A stretch of 64,000 bases of DNA from Acinetobacter ihumii (GCF_900625095.1 NZ_LR130760.1:2800903-2864902), one strand, 5' to 3'. Positions 55,075-64,000 are shown, numbered from the stretch's first letter. Translations and numbers: made by a program. Notes: generated by a model from the letters alone, not told the origin.

Positions 55075-57105
55075 ATGCTGAACAACACCAACCTTTTTGC
55101 CTTTTCTATTTTGTCTTTATCGATACATCATGCACAAGCACGGGACTTAAATACTGAAATTCAGACCAGTTATTTACCGACGATTGAGCTAAAAGCCAAA
55201 GCCAGTGAACAACCGCTCCCTGGTCAAACCACAGGTAATATTACTATTGCGCAAGATCAACTACTTCAGGGCGGAACAACCATCGGGAATGCTTTAGACG
55301 GTCAGGCTGGTATCTATTCTGCACAATATACAGGCGGCGTCAGTCGCCCAGTGATTCGTGGTCAGGATGGTGCACGTGTCAAGATTACTCAAAATGGCGG
55401 TGATCCGCTGGATGTGTCTTCGGTTTCTCCAGACCATGCGGTGACGGTTGATCCAAATTCGGCAGATCAGATTGAAGTATTAAGAGGACCTGAAACCTTA
55501 ATGTATGGTGCAGGATCAGTGGGTGGACTGGTGAATATCATTGATCATAAGATTCCTTCAAAAATGCCAGATCAGGGATATGAGGGTCGTATCGGGGCGC
55601 GTTATAACACAGGTGATGATGGTGTTGTTTATTCTGGAGAGACTACGATCGGTCTGGGGCGTCAGATTGCTTTAAATGTTGGCGGCTTAAAACGCGATGC
55701 CAATGATTACATCTTGCCTCGCGATCTGCAAACAGATGCGCGCCGCGAAGACAGTACTTTTGCCAAATCCAATGATTATCATGCAGGTTTGTCGTGGATT
55801 TATGATCGTGGCTATACGGGTATTGCGTATAGCGAACGCCACGATAAATATGGTATTCCCGGTGATGTTGATTCAGATTGGGAACCGGATCAAAATATGA
55901 TGTTGACGATTCCTGCGCAACATGAGGATGAGGGTGAGGAAGGTGGCTCTTCTTGGATCAACTTAAAACAAAAGCGTTATGACTTTAAAACCCAATTGGA
56001 TGAGCCATTTGCTGGATTTAGCCGTTTCACTGCTCAGGCAAACCACACCAGCTATCAACATGCAGAAATGGATGGTGATACAGCTGCCACACTTTTCCGT
56101 AGTCAAGGTACAGATGGGCGTATTGTTTTAGATAATCACCCGTGGCTCGGTTGGAATGGTCAAATGGGCGCGCAATATACCCAGCAAAAATTGACTATTG
56201 ATGGTGAAGAAGCCCTAATGGCACCCACAGATACCAAGCGGTATAGCTTATTTGCAGTACAAGCTAAACCAGTGGGTGCATTCACTACAACACTTTCCAC
56301 ACGTATTGATCATCAACAATCAAAAGTTGATTCAGATCAGAAAAACTTCAATGGCACTGCTTACTCTGTGGCAGGTGAAACCGCTTGGGAGTTTTTGCCC
56401 GATCAAAAGATTTCGCTGGATGCTTCACATCAAGAGCGTCTACCGATGGCGCAAGAGCTTTATTCCAATGGTGGCTTACATGGGCCAACCAAAAGTTTTG
56501 AATTTGGTAATGATCAACTCAGCAAAGAAAAATCCAATAATCTCAGTTTAGGCTTTCATGCTAACCAAGATGCGCTTCAATATAATGTCAGTGTTTATCA
56601 TAACTGGTTTGATGACTTTATCTATGCCAACACTATTGACTGTAAAGGAGACTTTCGTTCAGTCCATTATGACCAAACGGATGCACGTTTCTATGGCATA
56701 GATGGCGATATCAGTTATCAACTGAATGCACGTTATAATGCAGGATTATTTGGGGATTATGTGCGTGCTAAGCTGGATAATCAGGGCAATGCGCCACGTA
56801 TTCCGGGTGGACGTATCGGAACGCGCATCAAGGCTAATTTTGGTGAGGGGTATTCTGGAACTGCCGAGTATTACCATGTATTCAATCAGGATGATATTGC
56901 CAATTACGAAACTGAAGGTCAATCTTATAACATGGTGAATCTTGGTTTTACTTATGATGGGCATATCAACCCAAAAGCAGCGTATCAGCTCTATGCCAAA
57001 GCCAATAATTTACTCGATAGTAAAGTCTATTTACATGAATCATTCTTATCGGATGTTCCACAAATTGGACGTAATTTTACGATGGGCATAAACTTTAACT
57101 TCTAA
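55075..57105 (+). CDS. second ZnuD-like TonB-dependent receptor
   Basis: A 676-residue receptor from ATG 55075, where a signal peptide starts (MLNNTNLFAFSILSLSIHHAQA). It parallels the preceding receptor along its full length (SRPVIRGQDGARVKI, IEVLRGPETLMYGAGSVGG, terminal MGINFNF). The long His-rich loop is replaced by a shorter acidic loop near residues 275-300 (HEDEGEEGG). The two likely arose by an old duplication and may capture different zinc forms or another metal. Zur-type control is suggested by the upstream box. TonB and other partners lie outside the window. Confidence 0.92.
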   Translation: MLNNTNLFAFSILSLSIHHAQARDLNTEIQTSYLPTIELKAKASEQPLPGQTTGNITIAQDQLLQGGTTIGNALDGQAGIYSAQYTGGVSRPVIRGQDGARVKITQNGGDPLDVSSVSPDHAVTVDPNSADQIEVLRGPETLMYGAGSVGGLVNIIDHKIPSKMPDQGYEGRIGARYNTGDDGVVYSGETTIGLGRQIALNVGGLKRDANDYILPRDLQTDARREDSTFAKSNDYHAGLSWIYDRGYTGIAYSERHDKYGIPGDVDSDWEPDQNMMLTIPAQHEDEGEEGGSSWINLKQKRYDFKTQLDEPFAGFSRFTAQANHTSYQHAEMDGDTAATLFRSQGTDGRIVLDNHPWLGWNGQMGAQYTQQKLTIDGEEALMAPTDTKRYSLFAVQAKPVGAFTTTLSTRIDHQQSKVDSDQKNFNGTAYSVAGETAWEFLPDQKISLDASHQERLPMAQELYSNGGLHGPTKSFEFGNDQLSKEKSNNLSLGFHANQDALQYNVSVYHNWFDDFIYANTIDCKGDFRSVHYDQTDARFYGIDGDISYQLNARYNAGLFGDYVRAKLDNQGNAPRIPGGRIGTRIKANFGEGYSGTAEYYHVFNQDDIANYETEGQSYNMVNLGFTYDGHINPKAAYQLYAKANNLLDSKVYLHESFLSDVPQIGRNFTMGINFNF

Positions 57106-57127
57106 TGCTTGTTGGTTGAACATGATC

Positions 57128-57153
57128 AGGGAAAGCTTCGGCTTTCCTTTTTT
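57128..57153 (+). terminator. terminator after the second receptor
   Basis: GGAAAGC (57130-57136) pairs with GCTTTCC (57141-57147) around a TTCG tetraloop, followed by T6. Confidence 0.93.
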
Positions 57154-57244
57154 AAAGACTTTAGACGCGCTAATTTAACTAAATGCGTCTTGAAAAATAA
57201 GGAAATAAACTCTAGCCTGAACATAACTGTTTAGGTTGTTTTTT

Positions 57245-58708
57245 ATGCGTATTTTTCAACGGATTCACAAAAAACTGAATTGGTCAGGGCGTCGTTACGT
57301 GGCGTTGATCGCAGGGATTTTAGTGTTGGGTTATGTGGCCTCAGCCATTTATCACGTTTACAAACCTTTGCCTGTGGGCCTAAATTTTAACGGTAAGTTC
57401 CGTCATGCACAGGTCAAATTTCTTTCTGATCAAACTTATTTGAATGCACAAGGTCAACAGCAACAGGATCATCAGATTTTTGATGAGATGTTAAGTCTGA
57501 TTCATCAGGCTCGAAGCACTATCGTGCTGGATATGTTTTTGTTTAATGCAGAGACAGGTGAGTCTAAGTTGGCTCAACGACCATTAACACAGCAGTTGAC
57601 TCAAGCCTTGATTCAAAAACGCCGTGAATCGCCAAATGTTGAAATTACGCTGATCACCGATCCAATTAACTCGGTATATGGCGGTATTTTGCCTGAACAT
57701 TATCGACAATTACGTCAGGCAGGCGTCGATGTGATTGAAACGGATTTGACTCCATTACGGGCTTCTAATCCATTGTGGTCTGGATTTTGGTACATTTGCT
57801 GTCAGGGATTGGGTAACAATCCTGAGAAAGGCTGGCTTGCTAACCCTTTTGGACAGGAAAAAATTACCTTACGGAGTTATTTACAATTGGCTAATTTTAA
57901 GGCCAATCATCGTAAAACCTTAGTGGTAGATACCGATGAGGGCTGGAAAACCATGGTTACTTCGGCAAATCCGCATGATGGCAGTTCACGTCATTCAAAT
58001 GTCGCTTTAGTGGTTGCAGGCCCAACAGCGATGGATGTGTTAAAAACAGAGCAACGTGTTGCACAACTGTCGGGTGGAACCTCACCCGTAGTGGTGATGG
58101 GGGAAATCAATGCCAGTCACAGTGCACCACAAGTGCAAGTGCTTACTGAGGCTGCTATTTATCAAGCTGTATTAGAGCTGATTGACACAGCTAAAGCCGA
58201 TGAGCAAATTGATCTGGCGATGTTCTATCTATCAGAGCGTCGCATCATTAAAGCCTTAAAAGCGGCACAGCAGCGTGGTGTGAAGTTACGGATTTTGCTT
58301 GACCCCAATAAAGATGCCTTTGGTCGTCAGAAAAATGGTATTCCAAATCGTCAGGTGGCAGCAGAGCTACACGCAGCAGGCGTGCCTGTACGCTGGTGCA
58401 ATACGCAGGGTGAGCAATGTCACAGTAAAATGATCATTAAATCCAATTCGACCCAAACAGACATGATTTTAGGCTCGGCTAATTTTACCGCTCGAAATCT
58501 AAAAAATTATAATCTGGAAACGGATTTACGCGTGAAAGGCACAAGCCAGACTGCTGTTTTTCAAGATGCCAAACACTACTTCAATACCGCTTGGTCGAAT
58601 CTGGATGGTCGCCAGATGAGTGTTGATTATGCTCAATATGCAGATGAGTCTAAACTAAAATATTGGACCTATCGCTTTATGGAGTGGTCAGGACTTTCTA
58701 CTTTTTAA
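57245..58708 (+). CDS. phospholipase D family protein
   Basis: The 487-residue protein has an N-terminal membrane anchor (about 17-38, VALIAGILVLGYVASAIYHVY) and two PLD catalytic regions. The first, NHRKTLVVD (H-x-K-x4-D), is complete. The second, CHSKMIIKSN followed by MILGSANFTARN, keeps H and K but has Ser where Asp usually stands. It probably hydrolyses or transfers phosphatidyl groups at the membrane, in the wider PLD/cardiolipin synthase superfamily. Start ATG 57245 is chosen over the in-frame TTG at 57236. Single gene. Confidence 0.88.
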   Translation: MRIFQRIHKKLNWSGRRYVALIAGILVLGYVASAIYHVYKPLPVGLNFNGKFRHAQVKFLSDQTYLNAQGQQQQDHQIFDEMLSLIHQARSTIVLDMFLFNAETGESKLAQRPLTQQLTQALIQKRRESPNVEITLITDPINSVYGGILPEHYRQLRQAGVDVIETDLTPLRASNPLWSGFWYICCQGLGNNPEKGWLANPFGQEKITLRSYLQLANFKANHRKTLVVDTDEGWKTMVTSANPHDGSSRHSNVALVVAGPTAMDVLKTEQRVAQLSGGTSPVVVMGEINASHSAPQVQVLTEAAIYQAVLELIDTAKADEQIDLAMFYLSERRIIKALKAAQQRGVKLRILLDPNKDAFGRQKNGIPNRQVAAELHAAGVPVRWCNTQGEQCHSKMIIKSNSTQTDMILGSANFTARNLKNYNLETDLRVKGTSQTAVFQDAKHYFNTAWSNLDGRQMSVDYAQYADESKLKYWTYRFMEWSGLSTF

Positions 58709-58793
58709 TTAGGCTTCTTCCATAAGTCTCTTTTATTTCTCTTTGGGAGAAAAATAAAAAGGGCTTAAACCATCATGAAAAAGAAGCCTAATT
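58707..58793. repeat. 87-base imperfect palindrome
   Basis: AATTAGGCTTCTT (58707-58719) and AAGAAGCCTAATT (58781-58793) are perfect inverted repeats. The interior (58728-58760) also folds as CTTTTATTTCTC against GAGAAAAATAAAAAG with bulges. A transcript would form one long hairpin. It may be a terminator for the phospholipase gene or a small non-autonomous repeat. Confidence 0.65.
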
Positions 58794-58831
58794 TAGATGA
58801 TTGAGCTTTAAAACAAGTCTAATGCTGATCA

Positions 58832-58854
58832 AAAGAGAGGGGATTCCTCTCTTT
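58832..58854. terminator. bidirectional terminator
   Basis: AAAGAGAGG (58832-58840) pairs with CCTCTCTTT (58846-58854). It has A and T runs on both sides and lies between the phospholipase gene and the convergent hypothetical gene. Confidence 0.85.
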
Positions 58855-58874
58855 TTCATATTTATACGTATGAC

Positions 58875-59321
58875 TTAATGGGTCGGGGGAATTAATTCAT
58901 CCAGTTCTTTAGCCGTCAGTTGATCGAGCTCTGTTAAATCGTTTGCAATTTTCCATTGGCTTTCATCATCAACCGGATTCGGTAAACGTGCTTCCAGCCA
59001 GTCACACACTACATCAGGTGTAAAATCTGGATGATTACATTGAATGACCCATGCCAAAAACTCTTTAGGTTCACCGTTCATATACGGTGGTGGAGAAACT
59101 GGAAAAAACTGGGTTGGGAGGCGTTCATTGGTTGATAAATAATTGAGTACATGCCCCAGTTCTTGAACGGTTTGCCATGCAAGTGGATGTTCAACATCAA
59201 TTTGAAATTTAAACCACCATGCCTCTTTGCCATCTGTACCATGCGCATCGATTCGGCTTTCCTGAATGCTGGGTACTTTACTAAAAAATTGATAAAGGCG
59301 TTCAAAACTTAACTCAGACAC
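58875..59321 (-). CDS. conserved hypothetical cytoplasmic protein, 148 residues
   Basis: An acidic soluble protein without signal peptide. Features are WWFKFQIDVEHPLAWQTVQELGHVLNYLS in the first half, FFPVSPPPYMNGEPKEFLAWVIQC in the middle, and a Leu/Glu-rich tail (LTELDQLTAKELDEL). The pattern suggests an alpha-beta fold of a conserved bacterial family, but I do not recognise a name. Single gene between two terminators and a promoter gap. Confidence 0.7.
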   Translation of the reverse strand: MSELSFERLYQFFSKVPSIQESRIDAHGTDGKEAWWFKFQIDVEHPLAWQTVQELGHVLNYLSTNERLPTQFFPVSPPPYMNGEPKEFLAWVIQCNHPDFTPDVVCDWLEARLPNPVDDESQWKIANDLTELDQLTAKELDELIPPTH

Positions 59322-59492
59322 AAGCTCTCATCCAGTCATACAACGATGGTCTAGTATAACGGCTTTTTTGCTCAAGAAATGCAAGCCATATCAACAACGA
59401 CAACTTTAAATAATGCCTACATTTATGATGCAGATATTGCTGATTTTTTAAGCTAAAATGAAAGAAAGATCAGAATATAAAAGGGCAATACC

Positions 59493-59948
59493 ATGCGTAT
59501 TTATGCGATATATGCCTGTATCGGGGCACTCTTATTCAGTCTCTCGATGCCAAGTTTTGCCGAAAATCAGTGGGGAAATTATCGCAGCGTGGAACGTCCA
59601 AAGCCACCTTCAAGACCTCCACAATGGAAGCGGCCGCCACCATCTCATGCACATCGTCCACCTCCGAATTGGGGTGGACATTATCCTGATTATCCGCAGC
59701 GTCCACGTCAGGGGACTTATATTGAATATCATTATCAACCTGCGACTACCTATGAATATCGTAATGATCGATATGTATTTGTACAGGGCAATCATTTGCC
59801 CATTGAGTATCGGAATGAACGGTATTATTTAAATGACTGGTACGGACATCAGTTGTATGAGCCACCATGGGGAACACGCTGGTATTTAGTGGGGGGACAT
59901 TACCTCCTTATTTCTGATGATAATTTTAGAATTGAATTTGTCCGTTAA
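59493..59948 (+). CDS. RcnB-family periplasmic protein
   Basis: A 151-residue exported protein. The signal peptide MRIYAIYACIGALLFSLSMPSFA is followed by a Pro/Arg/His-rich linker (about 35-75) and an RcnB-like domain with VQGNHLPIEYRNERYYLNDW and WYLVGGHYLLISDDNFRI at the end. RcnB helps control nickel and cobalt level in E. coli, but the family is broad. A similar gene follows 151 bases later, so the two form a tandem pair. Confidence 0.8.
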   Translation: MRIYAIYACIGALLFSLSMPSFAENQWGNYRSVERPKPPSRPPQWKRPPPSHAHRPPPNWGGHYPDYPQRPRQGTYIEYHYQPATTYEYRNDRYVFVQGNHLPIEYRNERYYLNDWYGHQLYEPPWGTRWYLVGGHYLLISDDNFRIEFVR

Positions 59949-60099
59949 ATCGGTTTATGCGGATTAAATTGATTTCAAGTTACAGATTCTTCATCTTTAA
60001 GGAAACTTGCTTACACTCCTTAGCAAAGTTGGCATTTTCATTCATCCTTTCTCCTTGAGTACTGCTTAAGCTGAGTCTATCGTTTAAGAGGATGAAATA

Positions 60100-60441
60100 A
60101 TGAAAACATCGTTTAAGATTTTACTGGCTGTCGCAAGCTTCGCAGTTTCGGCAAGCGCAATGGCGACCTCTCATCATTGGCAAAATGATCGTGGTCCAGA
60201 CCGTTACCATCATGCCCCTCCTGCCGCGAAATGGTCTGATCGCCAGCATGACCGATCTGATTATGCCCGTTTTAGACAAGGTGACCGCTTGCCTAAGCAA
60301 TATCGCGACAATCGTTATCATGTATCTAACTGGCGTAATTCACGTTTGTCTGCTCCGCCTCGTGGTTATCATTGGGTGAGAGCCGACCACCGATATCTAT
60401 TAGTCTCGAACTATAATCATCGAATTTATCAGGTTCGTTAA
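60100..60441 (+). CDS. RcnB-family periplasmic protein, second copy
   Basis: A 113-residue protein with signal peptide MKTSFKILLAVASFAVSASAMA, then a His/Asp-rich segment (HHWQNDRGPDRYHH) and the same domain plan as the neighbour: FRQGDRLPKQYRDNRYHVSNW, ending HRYLLVSNYNHRIYQVR. The two copies diverge strongly in the linker. AGAGGATGAAATA precedes the ATG. Metal or envelope stress response is possible. Nothing in the sequence settles the metal. Confidence 0.82.
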   Translation: MKTSFKILLAVASFAVSASAMATSHHWQNDRGPDRYHHAPPAAKWSDRQHDRSDYARFRQGDRLPKQYRDNRYHVSNWRNSRLSAPPRGYHWVRADHRYLLVSNYNHRIYQVR

Positions 60442-60501
60442 TGATCCAAACCTTTCAATAAGCAGGAATTAACCTGCTTTATTGCTTGAGTAAGCTATAT
60501 T

Positions 60502-60990
60502 TTAAGCAAGTTCATCATCTTCAGGACGAGGTGTTTTACCCGCGGGTAATTCGCGTTCCTGCTCTTTGCTTCGGATGACCGATGGATAATTCCATGAGGC
60601 ATAGCGCACGATTAAAATCGCGAAGGCCAAAATCAGGATAGATCCCGTAATAATTAACTGACCGACATCTGCTTTATGGTTATGTTGGATGTCAGAAATG
60701 AGTAAACGGGTCAGTGCGGTAATGGCCACATAAATTAAGAAACGTACAGGCATGTGATTGGTTTTAAAGTAAATTCCAACCATTGCACCAAGCTCAAGAT
60801 AAATAAATAGCAGTAAAATATCATCAATGGTTGCATACTGTTTTACGGTCAAAATTTCGATAGTCGTATGCAGTGCCGACCAGACCACCATACAGCCAAT
60901 AATAAATAGGGCAATATAGTGAAAGGCTTCAACAGCGTAATTACCAAATTTGTCGAGTAAGGTTTCTAATTTATTCTTGGGAGCAGACAT
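60502..60990 (-). CDS. psiE: PsiE family phosphate-starvation-inducible membrane protein
   Basis: The protein of 162 residues (from MSAPKNKLETLLDKF) has four membrane helices with LHTTIEILTVKQYATIDDILLL and YFKTNHMPVRFLIYVAITAL, both typical of PsiE. The C-terminal tail is polar (EQERELPAGKTPRPEDDE). A longer frame reaches 61050, but the extra 20 residues look non-coding. The role of PsiE is unknown, apart from induction under phosphate limitation in E. coli. Single gene. Confidence 0.85.
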   Translation of the reverse strand: MSAPKNKLETLLDKFGNYAVEAFHYIALFIIGCMVVWSALHTTIEILTVKQYATIDDILLLFIYLELGAMVGIYFKTNHMPVRFLIYVAITALTRLLISDIQHNHKADVGQLIITGSILILAFAILIVRYASWNYPSVIRSKEQERELPAGKTPRPEDDELA

Positions 60991-61115
60991 AAAGGATTCA
61001 GACTCAAATAGATGTTTAGTCATTATATATGAAGCAAATTTCATGCACATGAGACATATATAAATATTTATAGTCTTGATTTTATGGAGACAATATTACA
61101 TTTTAAGGCGCATAA

Positions 61116-61143
61116 AAAAACGCCTGCATGGGCAGGCGTTTTT
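61116..61143 (-). terminator. terminator of the acyl-CoA dehydrogenase gene
   Basis: AAAAACGCCTGC (61116-61127) pairs with GCAGGCGTTTTT (61132-61143) around ATGG. It has a run of T on the minus strand side and is useful in both directions. Confidence 0.93.
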
Positions 61144-61158
61144 GCTTGATCGTTAAGA

Positions 61159-62940
61159 TTAAGATTGAGTGGTGAAGTAATCTTCACTAAAGCTCATGAC
61201 CAGCTCAGAACCCGCTTCAATTTTTTTGATGCGTGATTCAAGTTCTGGAAGAATACGGGTCACAAAGTATTGTGCAAGTGATAATTTGTTTTGATAGAAA
61301 TCACCTGATTTATCTTTGGCTGCCGCAGCAATTTTGGTAAACATATAGGCAAAGCTGAGTAGACCGACGGCATGCAAATAATCAACTGCTGCTGCATTTG
61401 GGAAATCAACATTTTCTGCTGCTTGTTCTAAAATAAACTGGGTCACTGCTTCAACACTTGTGGCTGCATCTAGGGTTGCATCCTTGATGAAGTTTAAGTC
61501 AGCATCTAAAGTGTTGGCAAAATCACGGATTTCAGCAACATATTCTTCAATAAACGCACCACCACATTTAATGGTTTTACGACCAATCAAGTCCTGAGAC
61601 TGAACACCATTGGTGCCTTCATAGATTTGTGAAATACGTAAGTCACGAATACATTGTTCCATGCCCCATTCACGAATATAACCATGTCCACCGAAACACA
61701 TTTGTGCATCTAATGTGGCTTGGAATGCAGTATCGGTTAAATACGCTTTAGCAATTGGCGTCAATAATGCTACACGATTATTGGCTTTTTTCACCGCTTC
61801 TGCATCAGTTGAAAACTTAGTGATGTCCAGTTGCTGACCGACATACACCGCAAAAGCACGGGATGCTTCGTTGTTGGCACGAACATTGAGCAGCATACGA
61901 CGTACATCACCATGTACTAAAATGCTGTCTGCTGGCTTATTCGGGGATTGAACACCCGCAGCACTACGACCCTGTAAACGGTCAGTCGCGTATTGCGCAG
62001 CATTTTGATAAGCAAATTCAGAGGCACCTAAACCCTGAATTCCCATCGACAAACGTTCATAGTTCATCATCACGAACATGGCAGCCAGACCTTCGTTTTC
62101 CTTACCAACAAGGAAACCTTTCGCTCCGTCAAAGTTCATGACACATGTAGCAGATGCCTTGATCCCCATTTTATGTTCAATTGAACCCGGGCCCACGGCA
62201 TTGCGTTCACCGACTGAGCCATCTTCATTAACGAGGAATTTTGGCACGATAAACAATGAAATACCGCGCGAACCCGCTGGTGCATCAGGTGTTTTTGCCA
62301 AGACCAAATGAATAATGTTTTCAGCTAAATCGTGATCGCCACCGGTAATGAAGATTTTAGTACCCGTAATGTTGTAAGTACCATCTGCATTCGGTTCTGC
62401 TTTGGTTTTAATAATGCCTAAATCTGTACCCGCATGAGGTTCAGTCAAACACATCGTGCCAGACCATTCTCCTGAATAGATTTTAGGTAAATAGGTTTGT
62501 TTTTGCTCTTGTGATGCATAGCTATTTAAAGCCATACCAGCACCCACAGAAAGAAGCGGATAGAGCATAAAAGATGGGTTGGTGGCAAAAAGCATTTCAT
62601 CTGCAAGTACAGTCAGCATTTTAGGCATGCCTTGACCGCCCCATTCTTCATCTGCACCTAAACCGATCCAGCCACCTTGTGCATATTGCTCGAACGCATC
62701 TTTAAAACCAGCAGGTGTGGTCACGTTTCCATTGTCATAACGTGCACCTTCTTCATCGCCGCTACGATTCAGTGGCAAAGTCACGTTTTGTGCAAATTTT
62801 GCCATTTCTTCTAAAATCGCTTCTGCGGTCGCTGCATCAATATGTGCCAAATTTTCATTGGCTTGCCAGAATTGTTCTGCTTTAAATACGTCATTTAAAA
62901 TAAAACGCATATCTGCAAGTGGCGCATTGTAAATTGGCAT
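61159..62940 (-). CDS. acyl-CoA dehydrogenase of the long (DmdC/AidB-like C-terminal) type
   Basis: An FAD-dependent enzyme that introduces the alpha-beta double bond in acyl-CoA during fatty-acid breakdown. It has 593 residues. The N-terminal domain is extended (Acyl-CoA_dh_N with GWIGLGADEEWGGQGMP). The middle domain has MCLTEPHAGTDLG and TKIFITGGDHD. The C-terminal domain has MCFGGHGYIREWGMEQCIRD and IYEGTNGVQSQDLIGRK, including the catalytic-glutamate region. A further C-terminal extension follows (about 470-590). A close paralogue lies directly upstream on the same strand. Confidence 0.94.
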   Translation of the reverse strand: MPIYNAPLADMRFILNDVFKAEQFWQANENLAHIDAATAEAILEEMAKFAQNVTLPLNRSGDEEGARYDNGNVTTPAGFKDAFEQYAQGGWIGLGADEEWGGQGMPKMLTVLADEMLFATNPSFMLYPLLSVGAGMALNSYASQEQKQTYLPKIYSGEWSGTMCLTEPHAGTDLGIIKTKAEPNADGTYNITGTKIFITGGDHDLAENIIHLVLAKTPDAPAGSRGISLFIVPKFLVNEDGSVGERNAVGPGSIEHKMGIKASATCVMNFDGAKGFLVGKENEGLAAMFVMMNYERLSMGIQGLGASEFAYQNAAQYATDRLQGRSAAGVQSPNKPADSILVHGDVRRMLLNVRANNEASRAFAVYVGQQLDITKFSTDAEAVKKANNRVALLTPIAKAYLTDTAFQATLDAQMCFGGHGYIREWGMEQCIRDLRISQIYEGTNGVQSQDLIGRKTIKCGGAFIEEYVAEIRDFANTLDADLNFIKDATLDAATSVEAVTQFILEQAAENVDFPNAAAVDYLHAVGLLSFAYMFTKIAAAAKDKSGDFYQNKLSLAQYFVTRILPELESRIKKIEAGSELVMSFSEDYFTTQS

Positions 62941-63041
62941 CGTTTTTCACCCTTGTTATTTTACATTTATCTGCTTCATCTTACGCAGAAAATGTAATTC
63001 ATGACTATGTCTGGAATGTTATTAATTTAGCATTGATTCAA

Positions 63042-63076
63042 TAAAAAAAGGACTGTCAAAACTGATCAGTCCTTTT
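63042..63076 (-). terminator. terminator between the two acyl-CoA dehydrogenases
   Basis: AAAAGGACTG (63046-63055) pairs with CAGTCCTTTT (63067-63076). On the minus strand a T7 run follows, so the upstream gene ends here and the next one needs its own promoter. Confidence 0.88.
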
Positions 63077-63127
63077 CGTTGGCATGCAGTTGTTTTTGCA
63101 AATCAACCCATGCTAGAGCCGGATCGC

Positions 63128-64000
63128 TTAGAACACAAAGTGTTCTGCATCAAGTGCCATCAATGGCTCAAGACCAGTTGAAAGCACATCGACATGTGAG
63201 CGAACACGTGGCAAGATTTTCTTGAAGTAGAATCGCGCTGTGGTCACTTTGGCATTGTAGAAATCAACATCAGTTGTACCTGCTGCCAATGTTTCTTGAG
63301 CAACCAATGCCATACGAGCCCATAGATAAGCTAAGGTGACATAACCAGAGAAATACAGGTAGTCAACTGCCGCAGCACCGACTTCATCTGGGTTTTGCAT
63401 AGCACGCATACCAATTTGCATGGTGATGTCACCCCATTCTTTGTTCGCCGCTGCCAATGGTGCAACAAATTCTTGCATTGCTGCATTGTCTTTATTGGCT
63501 TCAACAAATTTATGAATGATTTTGGTGAAATCACGTAGCATTGCGCCTTGAGTTTGTAGAACTTTACGACCTAACAAATCCAGTGCCTGAATTTCAGTTG
63601 TACCTTCATATAAACATGCGATACGCGTGTCACGGACAATTTGTTCCATGCCATGTTCAGAAATGAAGCCATGACCACCGAACACTTGTACGCCGTGTTT
63701 TGCAGACTCAGAACCTGTTTCAGTCAGGAATGCTTTTGCAATCGGGGTCAACAATGAAAGGATGTTGTCTGCAAATTTACGTTCTTCTTCAGAAGTACCT
63801 TGTTCAACGATATCGGCATATTGAGCAAGTAAGTAAACTAAAGCACGACCACCTTCAGCATACGCTTTTTGAGTCAAAAGCATGTTGCGAACGGCAGGAT
63901 GAACAATAATCGGATCTGCTTCTTTTTCAGGTGCTTTAGGACCAGAAAGTGAGCGCATCGCTAAACGTTCTTTGGCATAGGTTAACGCGCCTTGGAACGA
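63128..64000 (-). CDS. acyl-CoA dehydrogenase, partial (5' end outside the window)
   Basis: The C-terminal 291 or so residues of an enzyme like its downstream neighbour. The visible part runs from SFQGALTYAKERLAMRSLSGPKAPE through QVFGGHGFISEHGMEQIVRD and CLYEGTTEIQALDLLGRKVL to the end DAEHFVF. The reading frame stays open to the window edge at 64000, so the methionine at 63958 is internal. It probably duplicates the neighbouring gene's function with different chain-length preference. Confident in family, not in substrate. Confidence 0.92.
   Translation of the reverse strand, partial: SFQGALTYAKERLAMRSLSGPKAPEKEADPIIVHPAVRNMLLTQKAYAEGGRALVYLLAQYADIVEQGTSEEERKFADNILSLLTPIAKAFLTETGSESAKHGVQVFGGHGFISEHGMEQIVRDTRIACLYEGTTEIQALDLLGRKVLQTQGAMLRDFTKIIHKFVEANKDNAAMQEFVAPLAAANKEWGDITMQIGMRAMQNPDEVGAAAVDYLYFSGYVTLAYLWARMALVAQETLAAGTTDVDFYNAKVTTARFYFKKILPRVRSHVDVLSTGLEPLMALDAEHFVF

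Overview
The window looks like an Acinetobacter chromosome. Three things point there. The gene order ilvE, LOS outer-core glycosyltransferases, aspS is the layout of the Acinetobacter OC locus. The base composition is AT-rich, and many proteins (TorF-type porin, DUF4184, paired ZnuD-type receptors, RcnB-like proteins) are typical of the genus. Species cannot be fixed from sequence reading alone.

Layout. (1) 1-2940: core genes tcdA, a small NlpC/CHAP-like cysteine amidase, and dusA. (2) 2868-34750: a 31.9 kb genomic island integrated in the 5' end of dusA. It is bounded by a 19-bp direct repeat, and a 26-codon stub of the displaced dusA start survives at the far end. The island carries a tyrosine integrase, a PrtN-like regulator, unknown genes, a YagK/YfjJ-type replication-like protein, and a DUF932 / YqaJ exonuclease / Gp3-like recombination cassette. 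It then has a block holding uppP, kdpABC-kdpDE, a decayed IS5-family element, a glutamine-synthetase-like gene and a TorF-type porin. After that come a divergent 3' fragment of the Gp3-like gene and a type I restriction-modification operon (hsdM, AlbA_2/ATPase gene, hsdS, hsdR). A two-gene Kiwa anti-phage system (kwaA, kwaB) lies between hsdS and hsdR. The partial repeat of the Gp3-like gene on either side of the kdp block suggests that the island is a composite. (3) 35171-41338: a small unknown protein, a membrane diguanylate cyclase, a soluble histidine kinase and glnE. (4) 41365-51725: ilvE, the outer-core polysaccharide cluster in several orientations, and aspS. The cluster includes an ELM1 family protein, a polysaccharide deacetylase, glycosyltransferases of several families and one unknown. 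(5) 51859-60990: a DUF4184 membrane protein, two ZnuD-like TonB-dependent receptors each with a Zur-like box upstream, a phospholipase D family protein, a conserved hypothetical, two tandem RcnB-like periplasmic proteins and psiE. (6) 61159-64000: two acyl-CoA dehydrogenases, the second cut by the window end.

How the parts work together. The island combines mobility functions (integrase, Rep-like protein, recombination cassette) with two cargo types. One is potassium and envelope physiology (high-affinity K+ uptake with its own sensor and regulator, and an extra undecaprenyl-pyrophosphate phosphatase). The other is phage defence (restriction-modification plus Kiwa). No rRNA, tRNA or CRISPR array was recognised.
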